This document shows, piece by piece, positions 12,336-24,303 of a stretch of 64,000 nucleotides of DNA (position 1 is its first letter; every line of letters starts with the position of its first letter). The notes under the pieces were generated by a model. It ran no database searches. It was given only the letters and a program-made list of their open reading frames with translations, and had not been told where the DNA came from. Origin of the DNA: Blastomussa wellsi (lineage: Eukaryota > Cnidaria > Anthozoa > Scleractinia > Plerogyridae); NCBI GenBank assembly GCA_947652115.1, contig OX393563.1, positions 920,016-984,015 on the forward strand. Direction: 5' to 3'. The position numbers and the translations under genes were made by a program.

Positions 12336-12490
12336 AGTTTCTCTGGCAATTTGTTGAATAACAAAACACATGAAACAATTACCCTGCTCAATCTTGCGCA
12401 ATATCGCCTGAGTTTAGGCAACCCGGTCTACGGCCTCGTCGGCCAAGTATCAGGCGATATTCTACACGATTTCACAGGATAATTGTCAGC
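12336..12490. mobile_element. MITE, second copy of the family at 5805
   Basis: TTTGTTGAATAAC, GAAACAATTACCCTGCTCA, AATATCGCCTGAG and TATCAGGCGATATTC follow in the same order as at 5805-5945. The copy ends CACAGGATAATTG. Its arms are better preserved than in the first copy. Confidence 0.6.
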
Positions 12491-13208
12491 TGTTTCTCAG
12501 AGTCAGACGTCACTTGCGGGCTTCGCTGTTCGATATTGATACAGATATTTATCGCTTTCGTAATTTCAAATTAGTGTCGCACTAGTACGCTTAGCCATTT
12601 TCGACTTTTTGCCCGATGAGTATCAGAATTGTCCAGTTACTGATACTTGAAGCCATGCTGAATTTGTCGATTTTATAACTTTACATAGTGCCACTCTTTA
12701 GGTTTTTTATGGCACCTTAGGTCGGTTTTCATCATGACCCTAGATTTTTCGAAAGTTGTCAAAGTTGATTTGAAGACCTCCAAAATTTTCCTTAAGTGGC
12801 CCGAACGCGAAAAAGGATTCTTAGAACCCGTGACAGCACCTAAATTTTTACTCTACCGTAAGTCTCGGAAATCGCATGAGCTCGTATTCCCGGTTTTCAC
12901 GTGACGTCAGAGAAAACTAAAATTAAAACTTTCGAGTTTTCAACTTCATCAGGTAAAAGTCATTCTTAAACATATATCTGCTGGCCTGTTTTCAGCTCGG
13001 TGGACGTTTTGAATTTCAGATTTTTCACAATGTGTGACATCGGCATTGTTTCTGTGCGTGCGCGAAATATCGATTCGCCTTATGTTTTCGAGTTCTAAGT
13101 AACCGATATGTTGAGGGAAGTGTTTATGCGAATGTTTTCAAGTTTAACAACGAGAGGAAACGTTTTAAGAGAGCCAAAGTAAGCTACAGATGTTCCATTA
13201 GTTTCCGG

Positions 13209-13248
13209 CCGCCATGTTGGAGTCCCTCAGAGGGGCTCCAACATGGCG
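13209..13248. repeat. Short perfect hairpin
   Basis: CGCCATGTTGGAG and CTCCAACATGGCG are separated by about 14 bases (tccctcagagggg, itself partly self-complementary). It lies in the body of a probable larger MITE; the flanking CACGTGACGTCA motif is compatible with that. Confidence 0.6.
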
Positions 13249-14094
13249 TCTCCATACTAAACACTATAATTTTCAGTGATACTCTTTGTAGAATAACTCG
13301 AGTTCGGAATATCGTACATCCCCGAAACTTTGACACGTTGTTTATTTATTACTCTTCTACGATATTGACTCAATTTATTTAATGGTAAGCGATTTTATTT
13401 CTTGCGTGCGTGATACTTGCGTGATACTTGCGTGACTTGTTTCTGAGAACATTCCATACTTTTACCCACTAATCGCGAATTCTACTCGAAGTAATGCGAT
13501 GGACAGTATAATTACTCTCATGTCAGGGAAGGAGATATTTCTGCGACCCAAGTAGCAACAAAGGTTCCCGGCCTGTGATAAGGCTGTAGAACAATCACTC
13601 CAAAAACGCGTGATCTAGCTTATTAATTTGAAGAAAAGAGCAACACTGAACGCTTCCTATTTAACTGGTGATAGGTTAATCTCAAGTTCCAAAATAGCTA
13701 TTTGAACCAAGTGTTAAACAAAATGGATGAAATTATAGTTAAGAAGATGCTCTTGTTTTTCGGTCGTCAAGCGTTTTAAAAACACGAAAAATATACATGA
13801 GAGTACAAAGGATATCCGCTACTGTATTTCAGAAGCCTCTGTTCGAAGTTCTAGAGAAACAACAGCATGAGGTTGAATGGTGCTCAAAGCAGTGAACAGA
13901 AAACGAAAATATGCCAAAAATAAAAACAAGAGTTCAAATTTTGGCTTCCCATATTTATTTCAACTATTGCTGAATTTACAACTATAGATATTTTCGTTTA
14001 TCAACAGCAAGTAAGGTTTCCCCTCTTTGATGCATAGCTACGTTTCCTCTGCACTGTTCCCTTATGTTACCAATTGCAAGATCTGAGTGCCCTT

Positions 14095-16191
14095 TCACAC
14101 GCTTACAACCTGATTTAGATACATGCCGTGGTGGTCCCGGCACCTGTACTCTCCACTGTCGAAGCTATCACAACGGCGCACCACCCAGTTACCATTCCTC
14201 CAAACAATGGAAATTCTGTGTTGGTGTGAAGCTCCAGTTGTTGTCGTCTTCCAGTAGGACTTTCTTCCGTTCTTAGCCTCTTTAACCTCAGCTGGTGTTA
14301 AGGTGACTTCATGACTGTGTGCACCAGGGGGAGTCTTAGTTGCGTCTTCCATTTTCAGCGTCGTCGGTCTCTCTGAAGGCTCGGTAGGCAAGACACCACC
14401 ACCTCCTATTGGCTCCCTGTACATGTAGCCATAAGATTTTGACTTCGTGAGAAGATCTTTTGTCGCTTCAAGCTCTTTCCATACAGAACTTCCTTCTCCG
14501 TGAACAGGCATTATGGGATAACGTTGACGCAATACTCCAACTCCGTTGATGAGTGGCAAAAAGATACGTGTTCCACTGGCTCGGGCAATCCTCACAACGC
14601 CATTTTTATCTAAAACACCAACGCTGTTTTTGGTCGTGTCCGCAGCATCAGTGCTTACTTCCTGTCCTGAGAAAAATGCGGAAGGAGTCTGATAATACTT
14701 TTTGCTGTTAGTACCATTGTAGGCCTTATCTGGGGTTCTACCTCCATGGCGACCACCAAGGAACACAGTCCTCCCGTATGGATCCCTCTCGGAACCTTTG
14801 TATTCGAGATCAAAAGGGTTCCATTTGTTCAGGGGTGTCATGTAGATTATTTCCAATGGGATCGCATACGAGAACTTCTGTGTGACGGTTTTGCAGTTAG
14901 GCCTCTTCTTTGGACCTTTGCAGGTTTTCAGCTTCATTCCTGCAACTTTTGGCTGAGTATTCATGGCCATGAAGAGGTTTTCATCCGCATAACCGCGATG
15001 CCGTATAGACTGTCCCATGGCGTCTTTCTCCAAAACTTTGAACCATCGATGATAGTAAGCAGCGTTCAGTTTTCCTGACTTCTTGGGGTCCATTGAATGG
15101 GCTGGAAGGTCAAATGCTTCATCGTATAGGTTACCCTGGTAGTTGTCTTTTCCAGGAATCTCACTCATAAGCTCATCAAGTAAGGTGAATTTGGGATTAT
15201 TGATCCCCTCTGACCAGTGATCTGAATCTTTAGGATTGAGTTGGAATCTTGCTGCTCTGGTGTTGCTCTGCTCTTCGTATATTCTTCTTGCAGAAAGTCT
15301 AGCATGGAACTCGTCAATCGCACGGAACCTGTTCAAGGGAACATCGCGACTGAGTGGATGACACAAAATTCGATAATTCCATTGAGCAAAGACAGGGATG
15401 GTGCCATTGATTATCTCCATGATAGTGGTTGGCAGGAAAGAAAAATTCTCGAGATTGTCTTTCCTTCCAGTGTAGGAGGTAAAGCGAACTTTCTCTTGTA
15501 GTTCGAACCATGATTTGGCATCAATGAAATGCCTGTCGCTTTCAAAAGGCTCATCGATGTCTTTGGTTGCCGTGGTCCATGCGCCTTCCAGATAACACAG
15601 CACTGGTTTGAAGTACTTCCTGTAATCTCTGACTGTATAATTTTGTGATTGCCACGCCTTGAACCATTCACGCATCTCAACTATCTGTGCATCGACGGTG
15701 GCTTTATTTTTGACTTCTGGTGGAACTTCTGGAAATGGAATCTCTTCAGTAGCGTGGTAATCTTTGCTGGTTCTATTGGCCATGTACAGGCGGTAGTCAT
15801 TGTGCCTGGTCCTGAATTCTACTCCGTTGAGAACTGCAATAAATTCTCCCAAGCCGACAGTGCGGACATTGTTAGCGTGTTCGTGAATTGCCAGAAGCCT
15901 GCCAGCGTGACCATGGGTGTCTGAATAGTAATTGCGGGTTCCTTCTCGACCGTGACGCACCTGCTTCACTCCAGAGTCACCTTCAGATCGGATGCGTTCC
16001 TCTACAAATAGCTGCTGTAGCATTACCTGTCGAGAAAGAGCACCCGTGATTTGGCGAATTAACTCAAACTCGGTGCTAAGTTTCTTGTCGGCGTCTTCAA
16101 AGGCATCCGTTACTTGGCTGAGTACTTCCGCTTCACAGGCTCTAACGGTCAGCATTATCACAATAAACAGTACTTGGAAAGTTGCAGCCAT
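14095..16191 (-). CDS. Secreted protein of unrecognised family, 698 aa, paired HxH motifs
   Basis: A single uninterrupted ORF of 698 codons. Residues 1-21 (MAATFQVLFIVIMLTVRACEA) are a typical signal peptide, so the product is probably secreted. The body is mixed alpha/beta in character, with N-glycosylation sites (e.g. NGT) and conserved motifs AAYYHRWFK and SYAIPLEIIY. The C-terminus carries HSH at 625-627 and HQH at 656-658, then WRNGNW and two cysteines (674, 684). The two HxH pairs and the cysteines recur in the broken paralogues at 22322-24303, so they are likely functional, perhaps in metal binding (inference). A pyrimidine tract ending TTTTGTAG directly before the ATG looks like a 3' splice site, suggesting an upstream 5' UTR exon with all coding in one exon. 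I considered tyrosinase/hemocyanin but see none of their copper motifs. Confidence 0.8.
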   Translation of the reverse strand: MAATFQVLFIVIMLTVRACEAEVLSQVTDAFEDADKKLSTEFELIRQITGALSRQVMLQQLFVEERIRSEGDSGVKQVRHGREGTRNYYSDTHGHAGRLLAIHEHANNVRTVGLGEFIAVLNGVEFRTRHNDYRLYMANRTSKDYHATEEIPFPEVPPEVKNKATVDAQIVEMREWFKAWQSQNYTVRDYRKYFKPVLCYLEGAWTTATKDIDEPFESDRHFIDAKSWFELQEKVRFTSYTGRKDNLENFSFLPTTIMEIINGTIPVFAQWNYRILCHPLSRDVPLNRFRAIDEFHARLSARRIYEEQSNTRAARFQLNPKDSDHWSEGINNPKFTLLDELMSEIPGKDNYQGNLYDEAFDLPAHSMDPKKSGKLNAAYYHRWFKVLEKDAMGQSIRHRGYADENLFMAMNTQPKVAGMKLKTCKGPKKRPNCKTVTQKFSYAIPLEIIYMTPLNKWNPFDLEYKGSERDPYGRTVFLGGRHGGRTPDKAYNGTNSKKYYQTPSAFFSGQEVSTDAADTTKNSVGVLDKNGVVRIARASGTRIFLPLINGVGVLRQRYPIMPVHGEGSSVWKELEATKDLLTKSKSYGYMYREPIGGGGVLPTEPSERPTTLKMEDATKTPPGAHSHEVTLTPAEVKEAKNGRKSYWKTTTTGASHQHRISIVWRNGNWVVRRCDSFDSGEYRCRDHHGMYLNQVVSV

Positions 16192-19100
16192 GTCTACAAA
16201 AGAGGCATTAATTTATAATTATTTACGGAATAAAGTCAGAAATTTCTTCATAGACGTTTTTACTAAAGTTTTATCTAGACTTGTAAATGACACCTTGTTC
16301 AAGAACACAGTCGAGCACGTTCAGAGCCACAAACACGGTAAAATATTAAAGGGAGCTTGCAAGTATTTGTCAATGCTAAGAAAAAGAGTTCCAAACTATT
16401 ATCTGAATATCAGTTCATCAGGTCCTCCTCCCAAAGAATTATCTTTCATGAAGCAGGGCAACTAAAGCGACAAAAATTGAAAGGGGACACCAGTGACGAT
16501 GAATGCTGCTCGTACATTTCTGAAGATTAATTTGCTGTTCTGGATCAGACTCGGCCGGAAGATTGGAAATGACACATATCTAAACACACTGTCAACTGAT
16601 AATTTACATTTTTAAAAGAAATATTAAAAAATTTTAGCAACCTCCCTTTATCTTATCTTTCAATATTTGGTAACGTTTGTAACCTCCCTGTCAAGAACTG
16701 GACATGGACTTCTTAGCCCCTTCTTCCTCCTAATTTATTTCACCGCCCCCCTCCCCCTCCCCCCGCCGCCTTAATCCTAACAATTGGTGGTCGTGAGGGG
16801 CAAAATAACAGAGCGCATAGCATAACTAACAGTTCGTTGCATCGAAAATGCTCCCTTTTTTAATTTTCTAACGCAACGGAAGCCAAGGTAACTTTTAAAA
16901 CCAATTATTGTCAGCGAGATTGATGCTGTTATCTGAAAACGGACGAACTTACTTAAATAACCCAGTTAAGGATCTTGTTTATATGGTATGAACCTTGTTT
17001 GAAGTTTTCCGTCAGCAACATACGAAACAATACGTCCGAAGTATTGCAGTTTGTTTTGTGACGCGTGTTCGAATGCAAGAAAACTCATATATTGGAATTC
17101 CAGAGAAAAGAATGAATCGTTTTTTTCGAGCGTAAGTTACGCAAAACAAAAGTTAGCAAAATAGATCTAGAAAGACTGTGATCTATTAGTGCAAGAAGTG
17201 TGTGCCACTCCCGTCGTTGTAGCTTTGAGATCAAAGTTCACCCTCTTACCACATCACAACAGGAGAAGGGAAAAGAACGAAAAGAGAAGGAAAAGAATTG
17301 TGAAGCGGAGTGTTATTTCTTCGACTAAAGCAAAGAAGATACAAGAGCAAGACTAACAATAATGTTCTTCCATCACTATTTAGGACAGAGGCGGCGAAGC
17401 ATTTTAAAACTTGGGGGTGGGGGGTAATCTTACACTAAGCCAAGCGGAGTTGGGCGGAGGGGTGAGTTCAGGTAGGTTTTCGTTGGATATATAATAGAGA
17501 GCTTAAGCAAACCACGACGGCAACGTCAACGAGAACGTCGCTAAACAAAAGATTTAATGAGCAGTACAATAGTTCTGCACGTACGTGCGTTATAATTTTT
17601 GTACATTTCTCTGCCGTCCTCTGCAAAACAACAACGTGAAATGACCAAATTCTGAGTATTTTGGAGAACGTGAACCTCGGCGGCGAAATTTTCGTTTTTC
17701 TGTTAGAAAATAAACGCCGTCCTTATATTTTCTTGAAGAACTGCGTTTAAAAGCGATAGATGCACCGAATACATCACGGCAATTGCGAGATTCATTTTTA
17801 AGCAGGCGTCGTCCGAACCGTCGCCGACGTCATTGCTTAAGCTCCCTATTATGTGCTCCTATGTCTCCAGATTCTGACCCAATTTTCGAAAGAATTTGCA
17901 TTTTATACATCATCATTACTACCTAACGATAGCGCACAGCGCGCATCATGGAAATTGTCCCAGTTTGTTCGTGATGTCAACGGACCTAACAAAAGTAGTT
18001 TTGAAAATTGCTGCTGAAGACGGCTGCAGAACAACCTGTTCCAGGCTCTTGGTGCTTTGTAAAGGCTAACTGCAGACTGGCAGGTAAGATCACAAGAATG
18101 AATATTTCTGCCAAATCAATTTTATTTATGTGATAGTAGTAGTTTTGGTACCCCACATTCTTGTTTGGGGGGGGGGAGGATGAAGCTCCTCCTGCCACCC
18201 CCTTCCCCCCCTGCTCCGCCGCCAATGTAAGCTATCTCTTGTGGAAATGTTACTTTTTTATTATGAACTATCCTCCTTGCAAAATTTGCATGGAGCATAC
18301 CAAGTCATTAAATTTGTTATACAAATTAAGCAAAGTTCAGATTTCTACGACAATATAAACTTAAGGCTCTGCAGCGAAGGTCTTCTCCTTAAGAAAATAA
18401 AACCAGTTTTCCGTTCATTTATATATGTATAAACTCTTTTGTACCATAAAAGCTGACCCAGAAAAGAGTTTGAAAGGGTAATGATAGGATAATAATAAAA
18501 AACAGAAACCTGCCGTGGCACTTGAGATTGAATAGAGCTCCAAATACACTTCTAAAACCTGGGAGTCAGTATTCTAAAGATATGCGTATACCGTAACCTC
18601 TCCGGACACTGTCAACTGCAAAATGATTCTGATCATGGGGAGATTCAAACAAGCTACATCAACAAAAATGAACGTGTGAACTGTGTCACACTTATTTGTG
18701 TTGTGGGTTAATCCAATAGTTCATTAGGGTTTTTTATCTTTGGCATTAACTATCGGGTAGATCAATATTTGCTACAAAACTGTAAATGTTTTGCCTGTTT
18801 CTGGGGAAAGAAACATGTACCTGGAAGAATACCAAATAAATGACTTCTTCATTCTCCTTTGTTTGCTTTACTTCAGCTATAAAAGTGAAGGTGATGCTTT
18901 TTTTGGTCTCGCATTGACATTCGTCAAGGAAACCTGTTTTATTTTCATATTATAATATAAATAGCGCGGCCTTTTTAAGAAAAAAATATGTTTAGAAGGA
19001 TTACCGCTAATTGCCTCTTCAAGCCCTATCTTGACAAGAATAACATCTGGTATATATGATCCCACAACTCAGTTGAAAATACAAGAACTCGTACATGGCC

Positions 19101-19514
19101 CGCAGTATCCCCATGATATAGCTTGAGACGTTTAATAAATAATAAATAACGATATTTGTAGATGAAGCCACATCAGCCTCAGGTGGTTTTCGTGCGGGTC
19201 CTCTATTTAGGTCGAATTGGAATCCTCCCATATGAGAACTGTTTATAAGATAACGCTGCTTTATACTTAATATCACAGTATTTTCTTTTTTATTTACGAG
19301 TAAACGCCAAAATAAAATTTTCCTTCATGGGATGTATTCGGCTCACGGAAAGCGTAAAACTATAAATTCCCTTAACCTAATTGTGTAGCTGTTTTAATAG
19401 GGTGTTCGAATAACGAAGGTGGAAGGTGTACCCGAGGACACTCAACAGTAACCAATGTTTATTTTAATTCCTTTAATTATTTACTCGTTTCTTTCGTATT
19501 TCACCCTGGGTTTG
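16192..19514. other. Upstream flank of the secreted-protein gene, no gene seen
   Basis: The interval contains the TA-flanked MITE at 17492-17851, a purine/pyrimidine-rich stretch (G9 tract near 18169) and AT-rich DNA. Short ORFs here lack splice or motif support. The putative 5' UTR exon of the 14095-16191 gene should lie in this interval. Confidence 0.5.
17492..17851. mobile_element. Complete MITE, 356 bp, TA target duplication
   Basis: The element runs 17494-17849. The left end is ATAGAGAGCTTAAGCAA and the right end, inverted, is ATAGGGAGCTTAAGCAA. TA flanks it at 17492-17493 and 17850-17851. It is non-coding, with the internal CACGACGGCAACGTC and GCCGTCCTCTGCAAAACAAC motifs shared with the decayed copies at 2175-2780 and, in part, 62150-62190. 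A TA duplication with such ends suggests mobilisation by a Tc1/mariner-type transposase (inference). Confidence 0.85.
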
Positions 19515-20263
19515 GAACTGACTGCATCTCTTCTTCCTTTGATAGTTAAATTCCAGTTAGCACTTGATGTTAAGGTCTAAAATCTGGGAATTAGACCAAC
19601 AACACTAACAGTATTTATAACCGTTCTTAGGGAATATCTACAATAGCTAACGTTTCATTGCAAATCCCACTAAACTGAACAGGTGAGTTGCATTCTACAT
19701 GCATGCGTACATGCATGCCACGTTCAATGCTTTTCTGTCATGACGGGTCTCTGGAGTGAGTTGCGATACCTCAAGTATACTCAGGCATCACGAAGAAACT
19801 CAATATTTACACCAAATGGGACAACCGTACACCCACTTTTTATCTTATCACAGAAAAGCTTTCAGGCATTAATTGTTTTTTGTGTGAAAATAGTCCTATA
19901 TGCAGCAAATGGTTGATAAACATTATTTCTTCTACAAATAACATTTGCACTTACACTTCTATTTTTAAATTATTTCAGTTATCAGCAGAAACGAAAAGAC
20001 GTCATTAAAACAGACCAAAATTGAAGTTACATGATTGACAAATGTTTGTGGCACGCAAGGGGACCTTCAGCTTTCTGCTGCTGTACGGTTTACTTCCGAT
20101 TTCCATCACTTTGTTCCTTTGTACCTGCCGTCCCGAGATTTCTATTTCAAAATATCACACAAGGTTACGGCATTTATTCCCAATAACTTTCCCGCCTCCC
20201 GAGCTCTCTTCTCCTGCCTTCCCGGAGTTCCCGTCCCCCGTCTTGCTTTCCGCCTTCTTCTTT

Positions 20264-20386
20264 ATTGATCCCCTCTGACCAGTGATCTGAGTCTTTAGGG
20301 TTGAGTTGCAATGCTGGCCTGCTCTTCAAGTTTCCTTCGTGTAGTTTCCCGTAGAACTCGTCAACCACATAAAACCTGCTTAGGGT
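20264..20386 (-). pseudogene. Paralogue fragment of the 698-aa secreted protein (copy 1)
   Basis: The minus strand reads VDEFYGKLHEG... then LQLNPKDSDHWSEGIN, matching the 'AIDEFHARL...NPKDSDHWSEGIN' stretch in the middle of the intact protein with internal indels. Nothing flanking is homologous, so it is a short relic of an extra paralogue. Confidence 0.75.
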
Positions 20387-22034
20387 GGCTCATAATGGTT
20401 TACACATTCCTGTCTTCTGAATTCTATTGCACCAATAACAATAATGCTGCAGGGTAATTTTTGGGATAAATGTGTATACCAAAATTCAAACTTCAAAATT
20501 TGTTGCCATGACTACGTTAAAAGAAGTCAAAGATGCCATATATTTGACATTTGGAGGCTAATAACTTTTAAGCTAATTGGTGAAAGTGTTTGGTTTTTAC
20601 ATATTTTTGTTAGATCGACAAAAAGAACATTCTCAAGAAAATCAAGGCATGGTTCTCCCACTAACTGGACCGAAAACGTAGGGGGTGGTCCATCTTCTGA
20701 CGCTTTATCGGTTTCTGTCGGGTTGTTGTCTCGCAAAGTCAATTCTTTAACGTAGTATCAGCCTTGCAGTTATGTTTGTGTTACAGTTTATTTTTGGCTG
20801 ATTAGGTCTCTTGCAGATCCTACGTAAACTAGCAGCATTATCGTTCGCGGTCCTCTGCAGTTTTCACGTCTATTTTATCAAGGACAATCTTAAACTTTGG
20901 CAAACTAATAACTTTGCAAATGCTGTGAAATTTATTGAGTGACATATGCAAATTAGGTCAGTGACTTGTTACGGCCACAACATTCGAAATAAAATTTTTG
21001 AAGAAAAGTTAAAATATCAGTCTTTCAACTTTTCTGCAACCAGACAAGTCTAGAGGTTAAGAATGAAATACCCGTGCCCGGACTTTGTTAAATACTTCAT
21101 TAATTTCGAAAATAAATGGTATTTTGTACCAAGTGCCCAGGCCTCCAGAAAAAATTCATTCTTATTCAAGACCGAAATTAGGCACAAAAATAAAGTGCCT
21201 AATTGTGTTAAGCTTATGAAGCTGACAGCAGCATCCAGAACATAATATAAAGTGGTGACGTTTTTTAAAAAAAGATTTCTAAGCTAAGGATAACATTGAT
21301 AGGTCACGTGACCTAATTTGCAAACGTCACCCATATAAATTTAACAAGATTGTTAGATTTCCCTGGATAAAGCCTCCGAAGATAGACCACCCCTATGTTT
21401 TGGTCCAATTATTTGGAGACCCATGCCTTAATTTTTTGAGTTTTTGCAATTTTTTAAAAATATTTTGTCAACAGGTTTCGGGGCTACGTTATTTTATCAT
21501 AAATTTAAGGTTGCTCTGAAAAAAGTGGACAGAGTTTTTAAACATTTACTGAATCTTTCCTTGCTTTTCTTTATCCACGTTCAGGGTCCTTTTAATCTCT
21601 ATTTTCGAAATAAAAATAATTAATTAATGGTGTCTTCACCGTTCAAAGTTATTCCACGACTCAGTTGAGTGCATGATAAACGAACCGTTTATTCTCATTA
21701 GCGCAGCTTCAAGGAGTTTTTAATTGTTAAAACTGCTTACAGAAGAAACTTTTGTTTCTCAGCATTGCAAAAGAAAAATGGTTAAAAGACTGGTCGTCTC
21801 TTGTGGGCTTCCTTGCCACTTATATCCTATTTTTAATTTCTTTTGTCATTTTCTTTTAGTTGGCAAGATGAAAGTATACAAACACGATTGCGGTGTTGAA
21901 GATTCGTAAGAAATATTTTATAAATCCAATAGAAGACTTTTACCGTGTTTACATAGTCACATCTAACAACTCGGGGGGTTGGGGGAGGGACTGGGAGAAC
22001 TGTCGAAAGTTAAGCATAATTGTCTCGAATTATG

Positions 22035-22052
22035 CCCCCCCCCCCCCCCCCC
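22035..22052. repeat. Homopolymer C18 tract
   Basis: A run of 18 C; the second tandem copy has 13 C at 27133-27145. Such runs are hotspots for sequencing and polymerase slippage, so the length difference is weak evidence of true divergence. Confidence 0.9.
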
Positions 22053-22321
22053 ACCTCATGTTTAGATGAGGCTATGCAAATACGGAAAAAGTCTTCTGTT
22101 CCTTAATAATTTACTAAAAGACGGTAATTTTTGCTTCCCGTTTTAATTTTATCCCTTGTTTTGCACGTATTTCTGTCGTTGTATTTGTATCCGACTACTG
22201 CTAATTTTACTCACATTCTTAGCTTTTAAAGGATATTTAAGATCTCCTTGTTCGCTGCTTAAAGCTAACACCTAATTCGTTTCTTTACCCATTAGCCCTG
22301 GAGCTGGTTCAAAGTGAACTT

Positions 22322-24303
22322 CTAAGCGTTAACATTAACGGTCAGCCAAATCCCATGTTTGTCCCAGCATCTTGTCTTCTCCCTGCGGCTGTCGAAGCGA
22401 CCACAAAGGGTCAGCATCCATGCTGAATTTCTCCAGCAAACAATAATTTTGTGGAGATGTCCAGCTCTTTCCGTTGTATCCTTTTTGAAACATTTCCCGA
22501 ATCTGAAGGCTTTTTTTATCTCATTTGCCGTGATTTCGTGAGTGTGTGCCCCTGGAGGAGTCCTGGTAGCGTCTTCCATCTTCAGCGTGGTATCTCTATC
22601 TGGAGGTTCCGTCGGCATAACACCACCAGAGCCCCACAGTGCTTGTTGGTGCATGCAGGAATACGTCTGAGATTTCATCAAAAGATCTTTTATTGCTTCA
22701 AGTTCTTTCCACACAGCGCTACCTTCTCCATGAACAGGCATGACGTAAGACTCTCACTCCACTTATCGGGGGAAAAAAGATGCGTATTCCACTGGCTCGG
22801 GTAAATTTCACAGTGCCGTTTTTATCCAAAACACCAACGCTACCTTGGGTGGTATCTGCGGGATCAATGCTTACTTCCTGCCCTGAAAAAAATTTCGAGG
22901 GAGTTTCATAGTACTTTTTGCTGTTGGTACCATTGTAAGCCTCATTGGGAGAATTTCCTCCATTGCGACCACCTTGAAATACAGTCTTCCCGTGTCGGTA
23001 CCTCTCGGAGCCTTCGTACTCCAGATTAAAAGGGTTCCATCTGTTCAGGGGTATCAAATAGATTATTTCCAGGGGAATGGCATAAGAGAAGTTCTGAGAG
23101 ATTGATTTGCATTTGGGCTTCCAATATGATTTGCAGGTCTCCAGCGTCATTCCCGCCACTTTTGGTTGAGTGTTCATGGCCATGAACAGGTTATCATCTG
23201 CATAACCGCGATGTCGTGTAGACTGTCCCATTGCACCTCTCGCCTGGACTTTAAACCATCGATGGTAGTAAGCAGCGTTCAGTTTTCCTGACTTCTTGGG
23301 ATCGATTGTATGTGCAGACAAGTCAAACGCATCGTCAGTCAGGTTGCCTTGGTAGTCATCTTTTCCAGGAATCTCACCCATAAGTTTGTCAAGTAAGGTA
23401 AAATGAGGATCGAAGCTTTCAAACCACCGGTCTGCATCTCTGGGATTGAGTTGGAATCTTGCAGCTCTGGTGCTGGCCTGCTCTTCATATTTCCTTCGTG
23501 CAGGAAGTCTGCTATGTAACTCGTCAATCACACGGAACCTGTTCAAGGGAACGTCCCGACTCAGTGGATGGCACAATATGCGATAATTCGATTGAGCGAA
23601 GACAGGAACACTTCCACTGATTATCTCCATGATTGTTGTTGGCAGGAAAGAAAAGTTTTCAAGATTGTGTTTTCTTCCAGTGTAGGAGGTAAAGCGAATG
23701 TTCTCTTGCAAATCGAACAAGGACTTCGCATCAATGAAATGCCTGTCGCTTTCAAAAGGCTAATCGATGTCTTTGGTTGCCGTGGTCCATGCGCCTTCCA
23801 GGTAACACAGCACTGGCTTGAAGAACTTCCTATAATCTCTGACTGAGTGATCCTGAGACTTCCATGCCTTGAACCATTCACGCATCTCGGCGTTCTGCTC
23901 ATCAACGGTGGCTATATTCTTAACCTCTAGTGGAACTTCTGGAAATGGAATCTCTTCAGTAGCGTGGTAATCTTTGCTGGTTCTACTGGGCATGTACAGG
24001 CGGTAGTCTTGTCCTGAATTCCACTCCATTCAAGACTCCAATGAATTCTCCTAAGCCAACAGTACGCCTGTTATGGCTTGTATGGGTAGCTGAGTAGTAA
24101 TTACGCGTTCCATGTTGAGCGGTTCGCACTTGCTTCACCCCAGAGTCACCATCGGATCTGATTCGTTCTTCGACAAACAGCTGCTGTAGCATCACCTGTC
24201 GATACAGGGCACCCAATGCTTTATCACCTGAATTCATTTCGGCTTCATTAGTACGAACGACGAGAGCTATCATAAAGGACATCACCTGGAATACTAGAGC
24301 CAT
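22322..24303 (-). pseudogene. Broken paralogue of the 698-aa secreted protein (copy 1)
   Basis: It aligns end to end with the 14095-16191 gene: signal peptide (MALVFQVMSFMIALVVRTNEA), RQVMLQQLFVEERIRS, the central body, and the C-terminal HTH...HLH plus WRN and Cys pattern. Lesions, in reading order: a shortened region after the signal peptide; an 8-bp deletion near 24016 (frameshift) relative to the intact gene; a TAG in place of a Glu codon near 23761 (DID-stop-PFESD); and a 14-bp deletion near 22744 (frameshift). The C-terminus is more diverged than the middle. The pyrimidine-TTTTGTAG before the ATG is kept, as in the intact gene. All three lesions occur in both tandem copies. The long open stretches suggest recent loss, or translational rescue, which is unlikely with three lesions. 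Confidence 0.85.

Larger units (their letters stand above)
11150..14040. other. Gene-poor interval
   Basis: I see no supported exon. It holds a short (ttaaaga)n tract near 11768-11790 and a fragment near 11990-12070 related to the palindrome at 40863 (GCCAAGCGAACCGT, TCAGTCCCATAACACAAAGC). It also holds the MITE at 12336-12490, a GTTTTCACGTGACGTCAG motif near 12893, and the short hairpin at 13209. Confidence 0.5.

Noticed and set aside
14095..16191. Tyrosinase/hemocyanin or phage tail-fibre assignment for the 698-aa protein
   Set aside because: No copper-binding HxxxH sets are present. The HSHEVTLT similarity to tail-fibre repeats is too short to carry a call.
14746..16465. Plus-strand ORFs opposite the secreted-protein gene
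   Set aside because: They are antisense shadows of a long minus-strand coding frame.
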